A DNA stretch of 36,202 nt from Clostridia bacterium (GTDB lineage Bacteria > Bacillota > Clostridia > Oscillospirales > Acutalibacteraceae), in NCBI GenBank assembly GCA_024404095.1, contig JAKSQO010000032.1, positions 1 to 36,202 of the forward strand, in the 5' to 3' direction. The translations under genes and the position numbers were made by a program. Positions 1-7,972 of this stretch are shown here, piece by piece. Within the stretch, counting starts at the first letter, position 1. Each line of letters opens with the position of its first letter. Under the pieces are notes generated by a model. It was not told the origin of the DNA, did not search any database, and saw only the letters and a list, made by a program, of their open reading frames with translations.

Positions 1-127
1 CTCTTTTACGCTTTGTGGTCTTCTTGTTAAGGATGTGAGACTTGTTAGCGTGTCCACGGATGGGCTTACCGTTTTTAGACATCTTAAAGCGCTTTTTTGC
101 ACCGCTGTGTGTTTTAATTTTAGGCAT
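1..127 (-). CDS. rpmI: 50S ribosomal protein L35 (partial, N-terminal part)
   Basis: Reading the minus strand from the ATG at 127 gives [20 protein letters not shown] followed by a basic Lys/Arg-rich stretch, the classic start of bacterial L35, a small protein of the large ribosomal subunit. The gene runs off the left edge after about 42 codons, so roughly the last third is missing. A strong GGAGG ribosome site lies just before the ATG, and infC ends 16 bases upstream, the usual infC-rpmI-rplT order. It should be transcribed from the infC promoter and share its leader control. Identity is secure from order and sequence. Confidence 0.95.
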   Translation of the reverse strand, partial: MPKIKTHSGAKKRFKMSKNGKPIRGHANKSHILNKKTTKRKR

Positions 128-142
128 GGTTTTTTCCTCCTT

Positions 143-664
143 TTAATTCTTGGATGATTTGGCTGCTAAAAACATCAGCATTGAACGGCCTTCGAGCTTC
201 GGCTGTTTTTCAACTGTGCCGAATTCGCTACAGGCTTCGGCGAACTTGCTCATAGTAACCTGTCCGTTTTCGGGATGTGCCATTTCACGTCCGCGGAATC
301 GGATTGATACCTTGACTCTGTTGCCGCCCTTAAGGAACTTTATCGCCTGGTTTGCTTTTGTTTCAAAGTCGTGTGTGTCAATATTGAGTGACAAACGCAC
401 TTCCTTTACTTCAATGACCTTCTGATTTTTCTTGGATTCCTTCTCACGCTTTGCCTGCTCGAAGCGATATTTACCGAAGTCCATAACCTTGCATACAGGC
501 GGTTTTGCCTGCGGGGCAATTTTAACAAGATCGGTATTCTTCTCTTCTGCAAGACGCATAGCTTCCTCGATAGGCATAACGCCTAACTGTGTGCCGTCTG
601 TGTCGATAACTCTGACTTCCTTGTCACGGATTTCTTCGTTGATCTGAGTTTCTTTCGTACTGAT
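143..664 (-). CDS. infC: Translation initiation factor IF-3, probable AUC start
   Basis: IF-3 binds the 30S subunit, prevents premature 50S joining and proofreads the start codon and initiator tRNA. The protein begins STKETQINEEIRDKEVRVID, matching the IF-3 N-terminal domain, followed by the linker with KPPVCKVMDFGKYRFEQ and the C-terminal domain with RFRGREMAHPENG. An ATG exists at 688, but the family N-terminus aligns to codon ATC at 664, which sits 9 bases after a GGAGG. A TTG at 670 is only 3 bases from that GGAGG. Non-AUG starts (AUU, AUC, AUA) are known for infC and let IF-3 repress its own synthesis. With this start the protein is 173 residues, normal for the family. The start choice is an inference; the identity is firm. 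Confidence 0.93.
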   Translation of the reverse strand: MSTKETQINEEIRDKEVRVIDTDGTQLGVMPIEEAMRLAEEKNTDLVKIAPQAKPPVCKVMDFGKYRFEQAKREKESKKNQKVIEVKEVRLSLNIDTHDFETKANQAIKFLKGGNRVKVSIRFRGREMAHPENGQVTMSKFAEACSEFGTVEKQPKLEGRSMLMFLAAKSSKN

Positions 665-684
665 GTTCAAGCACCTCCAAATGC

Positions 685-825
685 TCAATAATAAAAATCA
701 AAGCACGGATGGAACATAGACCCATCCGTGCATAAAATCATAATACGCGGGCAATTAAAGCCCCGAATATTGACCGCACGGACGTTACCGTTAAGGTGGG
801 AACCGAACCATTCCACTTTGTTGTG
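685..825 (-). promoter_or_regulatory. infC leader with terminator and alternative antiterminator
   Basis: On the minus strand a perfect 10-bp stem (703-712 with 722-731, GCACGGATGG / CCATCCGTGC) is followed by a T-rich run, which looks like an intrinsic terminator just ahead of infC. Further upstream, TCCGTGC (776-782) is complementary to the first seven bases of the terminator 5' arm (725-731), so an antiterminator can form in its place. Leader attenuation of infC operons by L20 or by termination control is known in Firmicutes. That this leader works the same way is inference. Confidence 0.7.
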
Positions 826-830
826 GTAAT

Positions 831-859
831 ATTTTATCACCCGTCTGTGCATTTGTCAA
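831..859 (-). promoter_or_regulatory. Sigma-A promoter of the infC-rpmI operon
   Basis: A perfect TTGACA (854-859) and TAAAAT (831-836) are separated by 17 bases on the minus strand. Transcription would begin near 824 and leave a leader of about 160 nt ahead of infC, which contains the attenuator. Confidence 0.8.
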
Positions 860-886
860 CACTTTTTTAACTTTTAAGAAAAATTT

Positions 887-3694
887 TTACTTGCCGCTGC
901 TGATTTTCGTCACGCCGATAAACGCACCTGCAATAACCGCCTGCATAAGAATAACAAAAATCGCAGGCAGGTCGGCAATGACGTTGAGCGCTGACAGAAT
1001 AAGAACTATCGCAAAGCTCATTCCGATTCCGATATACGTCATAAGGTCAGAAATTTTAAACGTATGTCTCAGGCTTGCGGCAGTACAGAGGCTCTCAATA
1101 AATGTATACGTCGAGCCGTCATGAATACACACCGCACGTGTGGCAACCTTCGGACGTGCCTTGTATTTCTTGAACACTCTGCCCGATGCCGAGCTGATTA
1201 TCTTAATATTATCAAGGCGCATATCAAAGCTCAGCGAAATCATTCGTTCGGTAACATTCGGGTCGCAGTTGCGGACAAGAACGCTTACGCCGCTGTCTCT
1301 GAGCTTTTTGAGATAAGAAGCGATTTTTCTGTTCGGCGCATAGTTTACAACTATCATCGCCGCAAGCTTGTGAGCAATTGCAAGATACATAACCTCGTTA
1401 CCCCTCATAAGGTACTTGTCCTCGTCAACTCCGGACGGAATTTCAACATTGTGATTTATCATCATTGAACGGTTGCCGAGGATAACCTTCTGATTGTAAA
1501 TCCAACCCGACACGCCCATTTTTTCCTCATAGCTGAAGGATTTGACTGTCGGCAGAATATCACGACGATTGACAACCATCTGGTCAAATACACCTGTCAG
1601 CGGTCCGCCAGAGCGGATAACCATTGCCGCCGCATAAAGCATCGCATCGTCCATACGGACATTTTTGAAATCCTTGAAGCCGAGCATCTCGCACTCGTCT
1701 TTATCGAATAAATCCTTGCTGTCAAGAATAATCGCGTTTGTTCTGTAAAGCTCGCTTACAGCGTCCTGACCGGTAATCATCGCGCCCTTTCGGTTAATAC
1801 TTTTGTTAACCCAGCGAAGCGGAAGCTGAATGAGCAGGGCCGCATAAGCAGGAACGCAAAGAGCAAATGTGATAGTCATCGCCGAGAAGCCGACTGCGAA
1901 ATTCCCGTTTACGACCCAGCCGATAATAAGATTTATAACGCTCATTATTCCGATAATCATAAACAGAAGTCTTGCGCGCTTGTCAACTGATGTTTCACCT
2001 GTGCACATTTCTACAAGATGTGACGGAAAGCGAGTCTTGCACGAGTATCTGATTCTCGGACTTTTGCTCTGAGCATATTTACCAAACTCAAGCACATCCT
2101 TATCATCGGCAATGCTCTCAATACTGTATAGCTTGTCTTTATTATCACCTGTGCAGAATTCCATTGCGTCATATGTACGGCAGGTAACAACATAATTTGC
2201 ATAACTGCCGATAAGAAGCAATCCGACTCCTGTGCAGGCAAAAACGCTGACGGTATTCGCGTCAAAGAAATACAGAATCAGCATAAGGAATGTCTGCACA
2301 AAGCAGAGTACCGCTGAAAAATTCGTAAGCGTATTAAGATTTATCTGCTTTTTCTTTAACTGTTGAAAGCTCTCTATAATTTCCTGTGACGAAATAACAA
2401 TCGCACCGATTATAAGAATAAGGCTTATAAAAATTGTAAGGAAACGGTCGCCGCCGACATATGTCTTTGCGGAAGCTGCTATCGCCGTAATAACGGAAAG
2501 AACCGTAATCGCCGAAAGCGACGCAACCTTCTGTAAAGATTTTTTTCTGAGCGAATTTATGTAACGCTGAACTCGACGTGCGTCCTTTGTCTGCTCATAT
2601 TCAACACCGTCAAATTTCTTCGTTTCTCTGCGGTGAGGTCTGTCATCATGAGTATCAAAAAGCTCACCGAGCTTTTCTTTTTCACTCTCAGAGCCGTAAG
2701 GATCATCATCGTCATCGCCGAAGAGAACAAAATTATCAATCTTCTTCTTACGCTTTTCAAAAAGCTCACGCTCGGCTTTATCCTCGTCAATCTCCTCGGG
2801 GCTTTCTTCCTCTACGGGGCTGTCATCGAAGCCGCTGAGAATTATCTGTCCGTCCTCCTCAGCCTCACGAAGCTTGCTTTTGAGGTCATTCTTCATGCGG
2901 TTGATTGTAGGAATTTTAGCTTCATCCGCAAGGGCATCGTCTGCCGACATAATTATCGGCGCGCCTTCAAGCTCCTCGTCAGAGTCGGCTTCACCTTTTT
3001 TGATAACTATGCCCGGCTTTTCTATCAGCACGGTTTTATCCTCCGCAGCAGCTTCATTGCCCGGCTTATCCTTGTCGGAGAAATCAGCGATTTTCATATC
3101 GCTGTCGTCCTCTTCCGTTATATCCTCACCGTCAGCCGGCTCAAACTCGTCCTCATCAAAATCGTCAAGCTCGTCAATGTCGCTGTCGCTATTCTTCATT
3201 GATTCGGCAAGCTTTTCTGATGATTTTTTCAAGCCCTTTGTAAAAGCCGAGAACTTTCCTTTTGCGTTTTTCAGAACAGACTTAAAGTCTTTCTTTTTCT
3301 CAGCCTCGCCGTTCATGATATCCTTTATTCGTTCATCAGGCTTGTATGCTTCATCCGGCTCCTCTGAAAAATCACCGAGACTTTCAAAAATCATTGTCGC
3401 ATCTTTTCGGTTTTCTTCAAGCTGAACATCAACCGATTCCTCAACAGACTCTTCAGGTACAGCCTCTGTTTCAACAACAATTTCCTCCGCAGGTTCAGCA
3501 ACAAATTTCTCTGCAACCTCAACCTCAGCAGGAGCAGCTTCATCTTCAGCCTTTCTGTGCGCTGCATTCAGCAGACGTTCGATATCCTCACGTGACCATT
3601 GCCGTATTGTATCAACATCAATATCACCTATTTCGTGTATACGTTCAATCAGCTCTTTCAATTCTTCATTGGTAACGTCTGACAAATCGTTCAC
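887..3694 (-). CDS. Large acidic membrane protein with a degenerate P-type ATPase-like region
   Basis: A 935-residue protein. Residues 1-350 are highly acidic and low in complexity, probably disordered and cytoplasmic. Hydrophobic segments lie at about 387-408, 418-436, 455-475, 481-503, 577-595 and 600-622, and again near 885-930. Residues 600-830 follow the order of a P1B-type ATPase: LCVP (612-615) where the CPC-type motif would be, a KGAMITGQDAVSELY segment, ILDSKDLF (656-663) where VFDKTGTL is expected, LGNRSMM (739-745) in the nucleotide-binding domain, and a KKLRDSGVSVLVRNCDPN segment where the LTGDN motif should be. The Asp is kept, but KTGT, TGDN and GDGxND are not, so pumping is unlikely. 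It overlaps rlmB by 4 bases (ATGA). A scaffold or sensor role is possible, but the function is unknown. Confidence 0.8.
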   Translation of the reverse strand: MNDLSDVTNEELKELIERIHEIGDIDVDTIRQWSREDIERLLNAAHRKAEDEAAPAEVEVAEKFVAEPAEEIVVETEAVPEESVEESVDVQLEENRKDATMIFESLGDFSEEPDEAYKPDERIKDIMNGEAEKKKDFKSVLKNAKGKFSAFTKGLKKSSEKLAESMKNSDSDIDELDDFDEDEFEPADGEDITEEDDSDMKIADFSDKDKPGNEAAAEDKTVLIEKPGIVIKKGEADSDEELEGAPIIMSADDALADEAKIPTINRMKNDLKSKLREAEEDGQIILSGFDDSPVEEESPEEIDEDKAERELFEKRKKKIDNFVLFGDDDDDPYGSESEKEKLGELFDTHDDRPHRRETKKFDGVEYEQTKDARRVQRYINSLRKKSLQKVASLSAITVLSVITAIAASAKTYVGGDRFLTIFISLILIIGAIVISSQEIIESFQQLKKKQINLNTLTNFSAVLCFVQTFLMLILYFFDANTVSVFACTGVGLLLIGSYANYVVTCRTYDAMEFCTGDNKDKLYSIESIADDKDVLEFGKYAQSKSPRIRYSCKTRFPSHLVEMCTGETSVDKRARLLFMIIGIMSVINLIIGWVVNGNFAVGFSAMTITFALCVPAYAALLIQLPLRWVNKSINRKGAMITGQDAVSELYRTNAIILDSKDLFDKDECEMLGFKDFKNVRMDDAMLYAAAMVIRSGGPLTGVFDQMVVNRRDILPTVKSFSYEEKMGVSGWIYNQKVILGNRSMMINHNVEIPSGVDEDKYLMRGNEVMYLAIAHKLAAMIVVNYAPNRKIASYLKKLRDSGVSVLVRNCDPNVTERMISLSFDMRLDNIKIISSASGRVFKKYKARPKVATRAVCIHDGSTYTFIESLCTAASLRHTFKISDLMTYIGIGMSFAIVLILSALNVIADLPAIFVILMQAVIAGAFIGVTKISSGK

Positions 3695-4473
3695 CCCTTT
3701 GCTTTTATACCCGCTCTCTGACGTGCGACCTCATACATCAGCACACCTGCCGCAACCGAAGCGTTAAGCGAATTTATTTTGCCCTTCATCGGCATTGAAA
3801 CCGTAAAATCGCACTTTTCTTTTACAAGACGGCTTATTCCTCTGCCCTCCGAACCGATAACCAGTCCGACACCGCCGTCATAATCAACCGAGCACCAGTT
3901 CTCACCGTCCATATCGGCGGCATAGAACCAGATTCCTTTTTCCTTAAGCTCGTCAATAGTCTGTGCAATATTTGAAACACGTGCAACAGGAACATATTCG
4001 ACCGCGCCTGCGGAAGCCTTGCCGACAACATAGCTAAGTGATGCGTTGCGTCTTTTCGGGATGATGATTCCGTGAACGCCTGTTGCCTCAGCAGTACGGA
4101 GAATTGCGCCGAGATTATGCGGATCCTCAAGCTCGTCACAGATAATAAGGAACGGCTTTTCGCCTCTCTCCTCTGCAAGCGCAAACATGTCCTCAACGCT
4201 TGCGTACTCATGGCTTGCGGCATAAGCGGCAACGCCCTGATGTGCCGCTCCCGAGCATATCTGGTCAAGCTTTTTACGGTCAACTTCCTTTATAACAACA
4301 CGCAGATCACGGCACTTTGCAATTATCTGTCCGATAGAGCCGTTGCGCTCGCCCTTTGCAACAAGAAGAGTATCAATTTCCCTTCCGCTTCTGAGAGCTT
4401 CGCTTACTGCGTTTCTTCCTATTATTAAATCTTCTCTTACATTAGAAACTTCATTTTCCATTTTCGTCACCAT
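3691..4473 (-). CDS. rlmB: 23S rRNA (guanosine-2251-2'-O)-methyltransferase RlmB (SpoU family)
   Basis: A SpoU/TrmH-type knotted methyltransferase that uses S-adenosylmethionine to methylate the ribose of a 23S rRNA guanosine. The N-terminal substrate-binding domain contains IIGRNAVSEALRSGREI. The catalytic domain carries the three SPOUT motifs: DPHNLGAILRTAEATG, VIGSEGRGISRL and INSLNASVAAGVLMYE. The length of 260 residues is typical. An ATG at 4461, with GGTGA just upstream, may be the real start instead of 4473. A promoter lies at 4494-4523. The gene overlaps the downstream P-type-ATPase-like gene by 4 bases, so the two are probably translated together. Confidence 0.93.
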   Translation of the reverse strand: MVTKMENEVSNVREDLIIGRNAVSEALRSGREIDTLLVAKGERNGSIGQIIAKCRDLRVVIKEVDRKKLDQICSGAAHQGVAAYAASHEYASVEDMFALAEERGEKPFLIICDELEDPHNLGAILRTAEATGVHGIIIPKRRNASLSYVVGKASAGAVEYVPVARVSNIAQTIDELKEKGIWFYAADMDGENWCSVDYDGGVGLVIGSEGRGISRLVKEKCDFTVSMPMKGKINSLNASVAAGVLMYEVARQRAGIKAKG

Positions 4474-4493
4474 AAAAAATAATTTTTCAATAT

Positions 4494-4523
4494 ATTATAT
4501 CATAGAATTTTATAAAATTACAA
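4494..4523 (-). promoter_or_regulatory. Promoter for rlmB and the downstream membrane protein
   Basis: TTGTAA (4518-4523) and a perfect TATAAT (4494-4499) are 18 bases apart on the minus strand. The predicted start falls only about 14 bases before the ATG at 4473, so the leader is very short. Confidence 0.6.
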
Positions 4524-4569
4524 TATATTTTTTAATATGCCAATTTTTGCCATTTTATGCCAATCAAAA

Positions 4570-4602
4570 GTGACAGATTATTCTTCCCGACAGTTATAAA
4601 AT
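4570..4602 (+). promoter_or_regulatory. Possible Spo0A-type promoter of spoIIE
   Basis: GTGACA (4570-4575) is followed 21 bases later by TAAAAT (4597-4602), which overlaps a TATAAA giving 19-base spacing. In Bacillus, Spo0A-activated sigma-A promoters such as spoIIE and spoIIG have unusually long spacers, so this pattern fits the downstream gene. CCCGACAG within the spacer is a weak match to an inverted 0A box. This is a tentative call. Confidence 0.35.
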
Positions 4603-4635
4603 ACCAGTTGACAATAAATTCAGGGAGTAACGACA

Positions 4636-6954
4636 ATGGAAATAACAAAAATCAAAGAACAGATTATAAGCAAAGCGGAAGAAAAAGACAGACTTGAACT
4701 GAAACCTGTTGTAAAATGCCTTCTGTCTTTTGTCGGCGGGCTGGTAATGATGAATCCGTTTGTGTTAGGGCAGTTTTCGCCGTTCACAATCTCACTTGTA
4801 TGCGCTCTTCGGGGAGCGTTGTCCGCATGGGCAGGCGCGGGCGGAATAATCGGTTCATTTCTGTTTTTCAGCGGAACATCAGCGGTAAAATACATAACGA
4901 TTATTCTTTTTGCCATACTCATCAAAAGTGCCTGTCTGCGTATAGCCAACAGATTTTTATCGGACAACCTCGCATACATAAACGCATTCGGAAGCTCGTT
5001 TATAATAGGCGGCGCAATCATGCTTGCAACAGGGTTCAGCTCTGATGAATTTCTCGGTATTTTCTATGAATCACTTCTTGCGGCAGGCGGAGCGTTTATT
5101 TTCAGCAAATCCGCTCAGATTGTATGGAGCAGCAAGGAGCTGTCTCGCTATACTACTGAGGAAACCTCAGCGATAATTCTCACCGTCGGAATTATTCTTA
5201 TGCACCTTTACAGATACAAGCTGTTTCAGCTCTCGCCCGTTGTGCTTATTTTTGTAACAGCGGTGGTTATTGCCGCACGAATCCGAAACGGCTACGGCGG
5301 TGCGCTTTGCGGAGTATGTGCAGGCTTCTCCCTCGGTCTGAGCAGGGATGCGGGCTTCATCTGTCTCGGCATTGCACTCGGCGGTCTGTTCTGCGGAGAA
5401 CTGAACAGACGAAGCAAATATTTCGGTGCGCTCGGTTTTGTTGTTCCAATCTGTCTGTGTGCGGTTGCAGACGGCTCGCTGACAGCGTATATGACAATCG
5501 CTGAAAGCATTATGGTCTGTGCCGTATCAGTCATAGTCCCCGACCGCATCTTCACCCTTCTTTGTGAGAAAGTCAACGCGCCTGTGCCTGTTATAATCAG
5601 AACCGAGGACAACCGTAAGCTCGCACGAAAGCTCAATGATGCCTCGGGAGCAATCACACGTGTTTCAGACTGTGTCAACAAGGTTCAGCACACATTAAAG
5701 CCTGCCGATGACGAGCAGTTAAATTATGCGGTTCGCAAAGCGTGGGAAAAGGTGTGCCGTGGCTGTGAGCTGAACGAAAGCTGTCGGGCAGAGGTTAAAA
5801 CACCGACCGAAGAAACAATACGACGGCTTGCGAATGCGCTTCACAACCACGCTGAGCTTGATGAAACAAGGTTTCCTAAAGGCTTTTATGCGTCGTGTTA
5901 CAGCTTCGATGAAATGCAGTCGGCAATACACGGTAAATATCTCGATTACATTGCAAGCCGAAACGCGCAGGGGCAGATTGAGGAGGTTCACAGGCTGATG
6001 TCTGACCAATTCAAAAGCATGGCAGACATACTGCATGACCTTGCCTGCGAATTTGACGAGCAAATCAATATCAATTCCGAAGCCGCTGACCAATGTGCTG
6101 ATGAAGCACGTGAATTCGGGCTTGAGGTTATAAGCACGGACAGCTATCTTGACCGATTCGGACGGCTCTTTGTTTCGCTTAACATTCAGCCGCCGAGCGA
6201 CAATTTCAATGTTACAAAATTCACCGAAAATCTGTCCTCGGCAATCGGCACAACGCTTGACCTGCCTGAGCTTGAGGAAAGCGAAAATTCCGCAATACTG
6301 AAATTCGGGCAGAAGCTGTCCTATGATGTCAATGTCGGGGCATTCAGCCGACCGACCGAAAACGAGCATATATGCGGTGACTACTACCGAAGCTTTCGTG
6401 ACGAAAACGGCAGATACATTATAATTCTCAGCGACGGAATGGGAACGGGAAGCCGTGCGGCGGTGGATTCGGCTATGTCGGCAGAGCTTTTTTCAAAACT
6501 CATTAAAGCAGGGCTCAGCTTCGACTGTGCGCTGTCGATTTCCAATTCTGCTATGCTTGTAAAAAGCTGTGACGAATCGCTTGCGACGCTTGATGTTGTC
6601 TGCGTTGACCTTTATACGGGAAAAACTGAATTTATGAAAGCGGGAGCGGCGGCAACCTTTGTACGGCACAGAGGAAACGTCGCACAGCTCGAGCAGGCTT
6701 CGCTCCCAGTCGGCATACTGAGGGATATAAAATTCACAAAGGCGGTCGCATCGCTTGAAAAGGGAGATATAATCCTGATGATTTCTGACGGCATACTCGG
6801 CGACTGCAACGGCTGGATTCAGCAGGAGCTGAAGCTCTGGCAGTCGGAAAGCTCACCGCAGGCTTTGGCGGAGTTCATTGTCGACTCCGCCTGCGAACGC
6901 AAGTTAACCAAGCACCGCGACGATATGACGGCGATTGCAATTTACATAGAATGA
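4636..6954 (+). CDS. spoIIE: Stage II sporulation protein E, PP2C-type serine phosphatase
   Basis: SpoIIE dephosphorylates the anti-anti-sigma factor SpoIIAA in the forespore, releasing sigma-F, and also takes part in polar septation. The 772-residue protein has about ten membrane segments between residues 25 and 300, a cytoplasmic regulatory region with a Cys cluster (CRGCELNESC, 374-383), and a C-terminal PP2C domain from about 555. Metal-binding motifs are visible: GDYY (581-584), SDGMGTG (599-605), SDGILGD (717-723) and DDMTAI (762-767). These match the family layout and length, so it should be active. The start has GGGAG eight bases upstream. It is monocistronic, with a strong terminator just after the stop. 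Confidence 0.95.
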   Translation: MEITKIKEQIISKAEEKDRLELKPVVKCLLSFVGGLVMMNPFVLGQFSPFTISLVCALRGALSAWAGAGGIIGSFLFFSGTSAVKYITIILFAILIKSACLRIANRFLSDNLAYINAFGSSFIIGGAIMLATGFSSDEFLGIFYESLLAAGGAFIFSKSAQIVWSSKELSRYTTEETSAIILTVGIILMHLYRYKLFQLSPVVLIFVTAVVIAARIRNGYGGALCGVCAGFSLGLSRDAGFICLGIALGGLFCGELNRRSKYFGALGFVVPICLCAVADGSLTAYMTIAESIMVCAVSVIVPDRIFTLLCEKVNAPVPVIIRTEDNRKLARKLNDASGAITRVSDCVNKVQHTLKPADDEQLNYAVRKAWEKVCRGCELNESCRAEVKTPTEETIRRLANALHNHAELDETRFPKGFYASCYSFDEMQSAIHGKYLDYIASRNAQGQIEEVHRLMSDQFKSMADILHDLACEFDEQININSEAADQCADEAREFGLEVISTDSYLDRFGRLFVSLNIQPPSDNFNVTKFTENLSSAIGTTLDLPELEESENSAILKFGQKLSYDVNVGAFSRPTENEHICGDYYRSFRDENGRYIIILSDGMGTGSRAAVDSAMSAELFSKLIKAGLSFDCALSISNSAMLVKSCDESLATLDVVCVDLYTGKTEFMKAGAAATFVRHRGNVAQLEQASLPVGILRDIKFTKAVASLEKGDIILMISDGILGDCNGWIQQELKLWQSESSPQALAEFIVDSACERKLTKHRDDMTAIAIYIE

Positions 6955-6958
6955 ATAA

Positions 6959-6989
6959 ACGGTGCTGATTTTGGGTCAGCACCGTTTTT
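6959..6989. terminator. Bidirectional terminator between spoIIE and prmA
   Basis: A 10-bp perfect stem (ACGGTGCTGA 6959-6968 with TCAGCACCGT 6976-6985) is followed by a T run on the plus strand, ending spoIIE. The same stem lies just past the prmA stop on the minus strand, so it can serve both converging genes. Confidence 0.85.
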
Positions 6990-7000
6990 GTAATCAGATT

Positions 7001-7927
7001 TTATTTTTTCAGCTTTGTTTCAAAGCACAGCCAGCCACAGCTCTCGTGTCTGCCGACAACCTCAAAGCCGTATTTTTCAAACGCCGCAAGGACATCACTC
7101 TCACGGGTATCAATAATTCCCGAGGTAATATAAATGCCGTCATCCTTAAGGAACTGACCGACATTTTCCGTAAACATACAGATGATATCAGCAACAATAT
7201 TTGCAACAACAACATCGTATTTACCTGTGACCTTATCAGTAAGATTTCCCTCAAGAACCTTGAATTTCGGCTCAGCAAAGCCGTTCATCTCGCCGTTTTC
7301 CTTTGCGGTTTTTACTGCAAGCGCATCAATATCAACACCTGTTGCACTCTTCGCACCGAGAAGCAGACCTGCAATGCCGAGAATACCGCTGCCGCATCCG
7401 ATATCAAGAAGCTCTGTATCCGGAGAAATGTGGTTCTCGAGAGTTTCAAGGCAAAGTCTTGTTGTATCGTGTCCGCCGCTTCCGAAGGCAAGACCCGGCT
7501 CAATGTTGAGCACAGCTCTGCCGTCAGCGTTGTAATTATCCTCCCACACAGGACGTATAAGCAGCTTATTGCCGACGGGCATCGGCTTGAAATATTCCTT
7601 CCAGTTATTCTCCCAATCCTGATTTCTGCACACGCTCATATCAATCTCGTGTGCAATACCCTCGGCATTGTAGCGCTCGGAAAGAAATGCCACAGCCTCA
7701 GCTGGATTCTCCTCGGGAGAAATATAGATGTGCACAGCCGCCTTGCTTCTGTCCTTTTTCAGCAAATCCTCGTCAATCAGATCGATGTGAGCTATCTCCC
7801 ACGCCGCCTCTTCAAGGTCGCTGTAATCCTCGATGTAAATGCCGTAGGGAACGACCATCTGTGCAATGTCCCCTGCCCTGTCAACATCCTTTGTATCAAT
7901 ATTGATTTTAACTTCTGTCCAGTCCAT
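7001..7927 (-). CDS. prmA: Ribosomal protein L11 methyltransferase
   Basis: PrmA trimethylates lysines and the N-terminus of ribosomal protein L11. The N-terminal half (MDWTEVKINIDTKDVD onward) is the L11-recognition domain. The second half is a class I SAM methyltransferase with FGSGGHDTTRLCLETL, LLDIGCGSGILGIAGLLLGA and VVANIVADII, the PrmA signature. The usual FGTGxHxTT reads FGSGGHDTT here. An earlier ATG at 7939 overlaps the GAGG ribosome site, so the ATG at 7927 is preferred, giving 308 residues. It follows the EEP gene by about 45 bases on the same strand and may share its transcript from yhaM. Confidence 0.92.
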   Translation of the reverse strand: MDWTEVKINIDTKDVDRAGDIAQMVVPYGIYIEDYSDLEEAAWEIAHIDLIDEDLLKKDRSKAAVHIYISPEENPAEAVAFLSERYNAEGIAHEIDMSVCRNQDWENNWKEYFKPMPVGNKLLIRPVWEDNYNADGRAVLNIEPGLAFGSGGHDTTRLCLETLENHISPDTELLDIGCGSGILGIAGLLLGAKSATGVDIDALAVKTAKENGEMNGFAEPKFKVLEGNLTDKVTGKYDVVVANIVADIICMFTENVGQFLKDDGIYITSGIIDTRESDVLAAFEKYGFEVVGRHESCGWLCFETKLKK

Positions 7928-7972
7928 AATATACCTCATTTAAATGGCGAGAGAAGTCTCCCGCCCGCAATT

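Noticed and set aside
4608..4613. TTGACA just before spoIIE
   Set aside because: A -10 at correct spacing would fall inside the ribosome site and the start codon, so it cannot be the spoIIE promoter.
5719..6369. 216-codon minus-strand frame inside spoIIE
   Set aside because: It is antisense to the PP2C region of spoIIE and shows no recognisable motif; it lacks a ribosome site.
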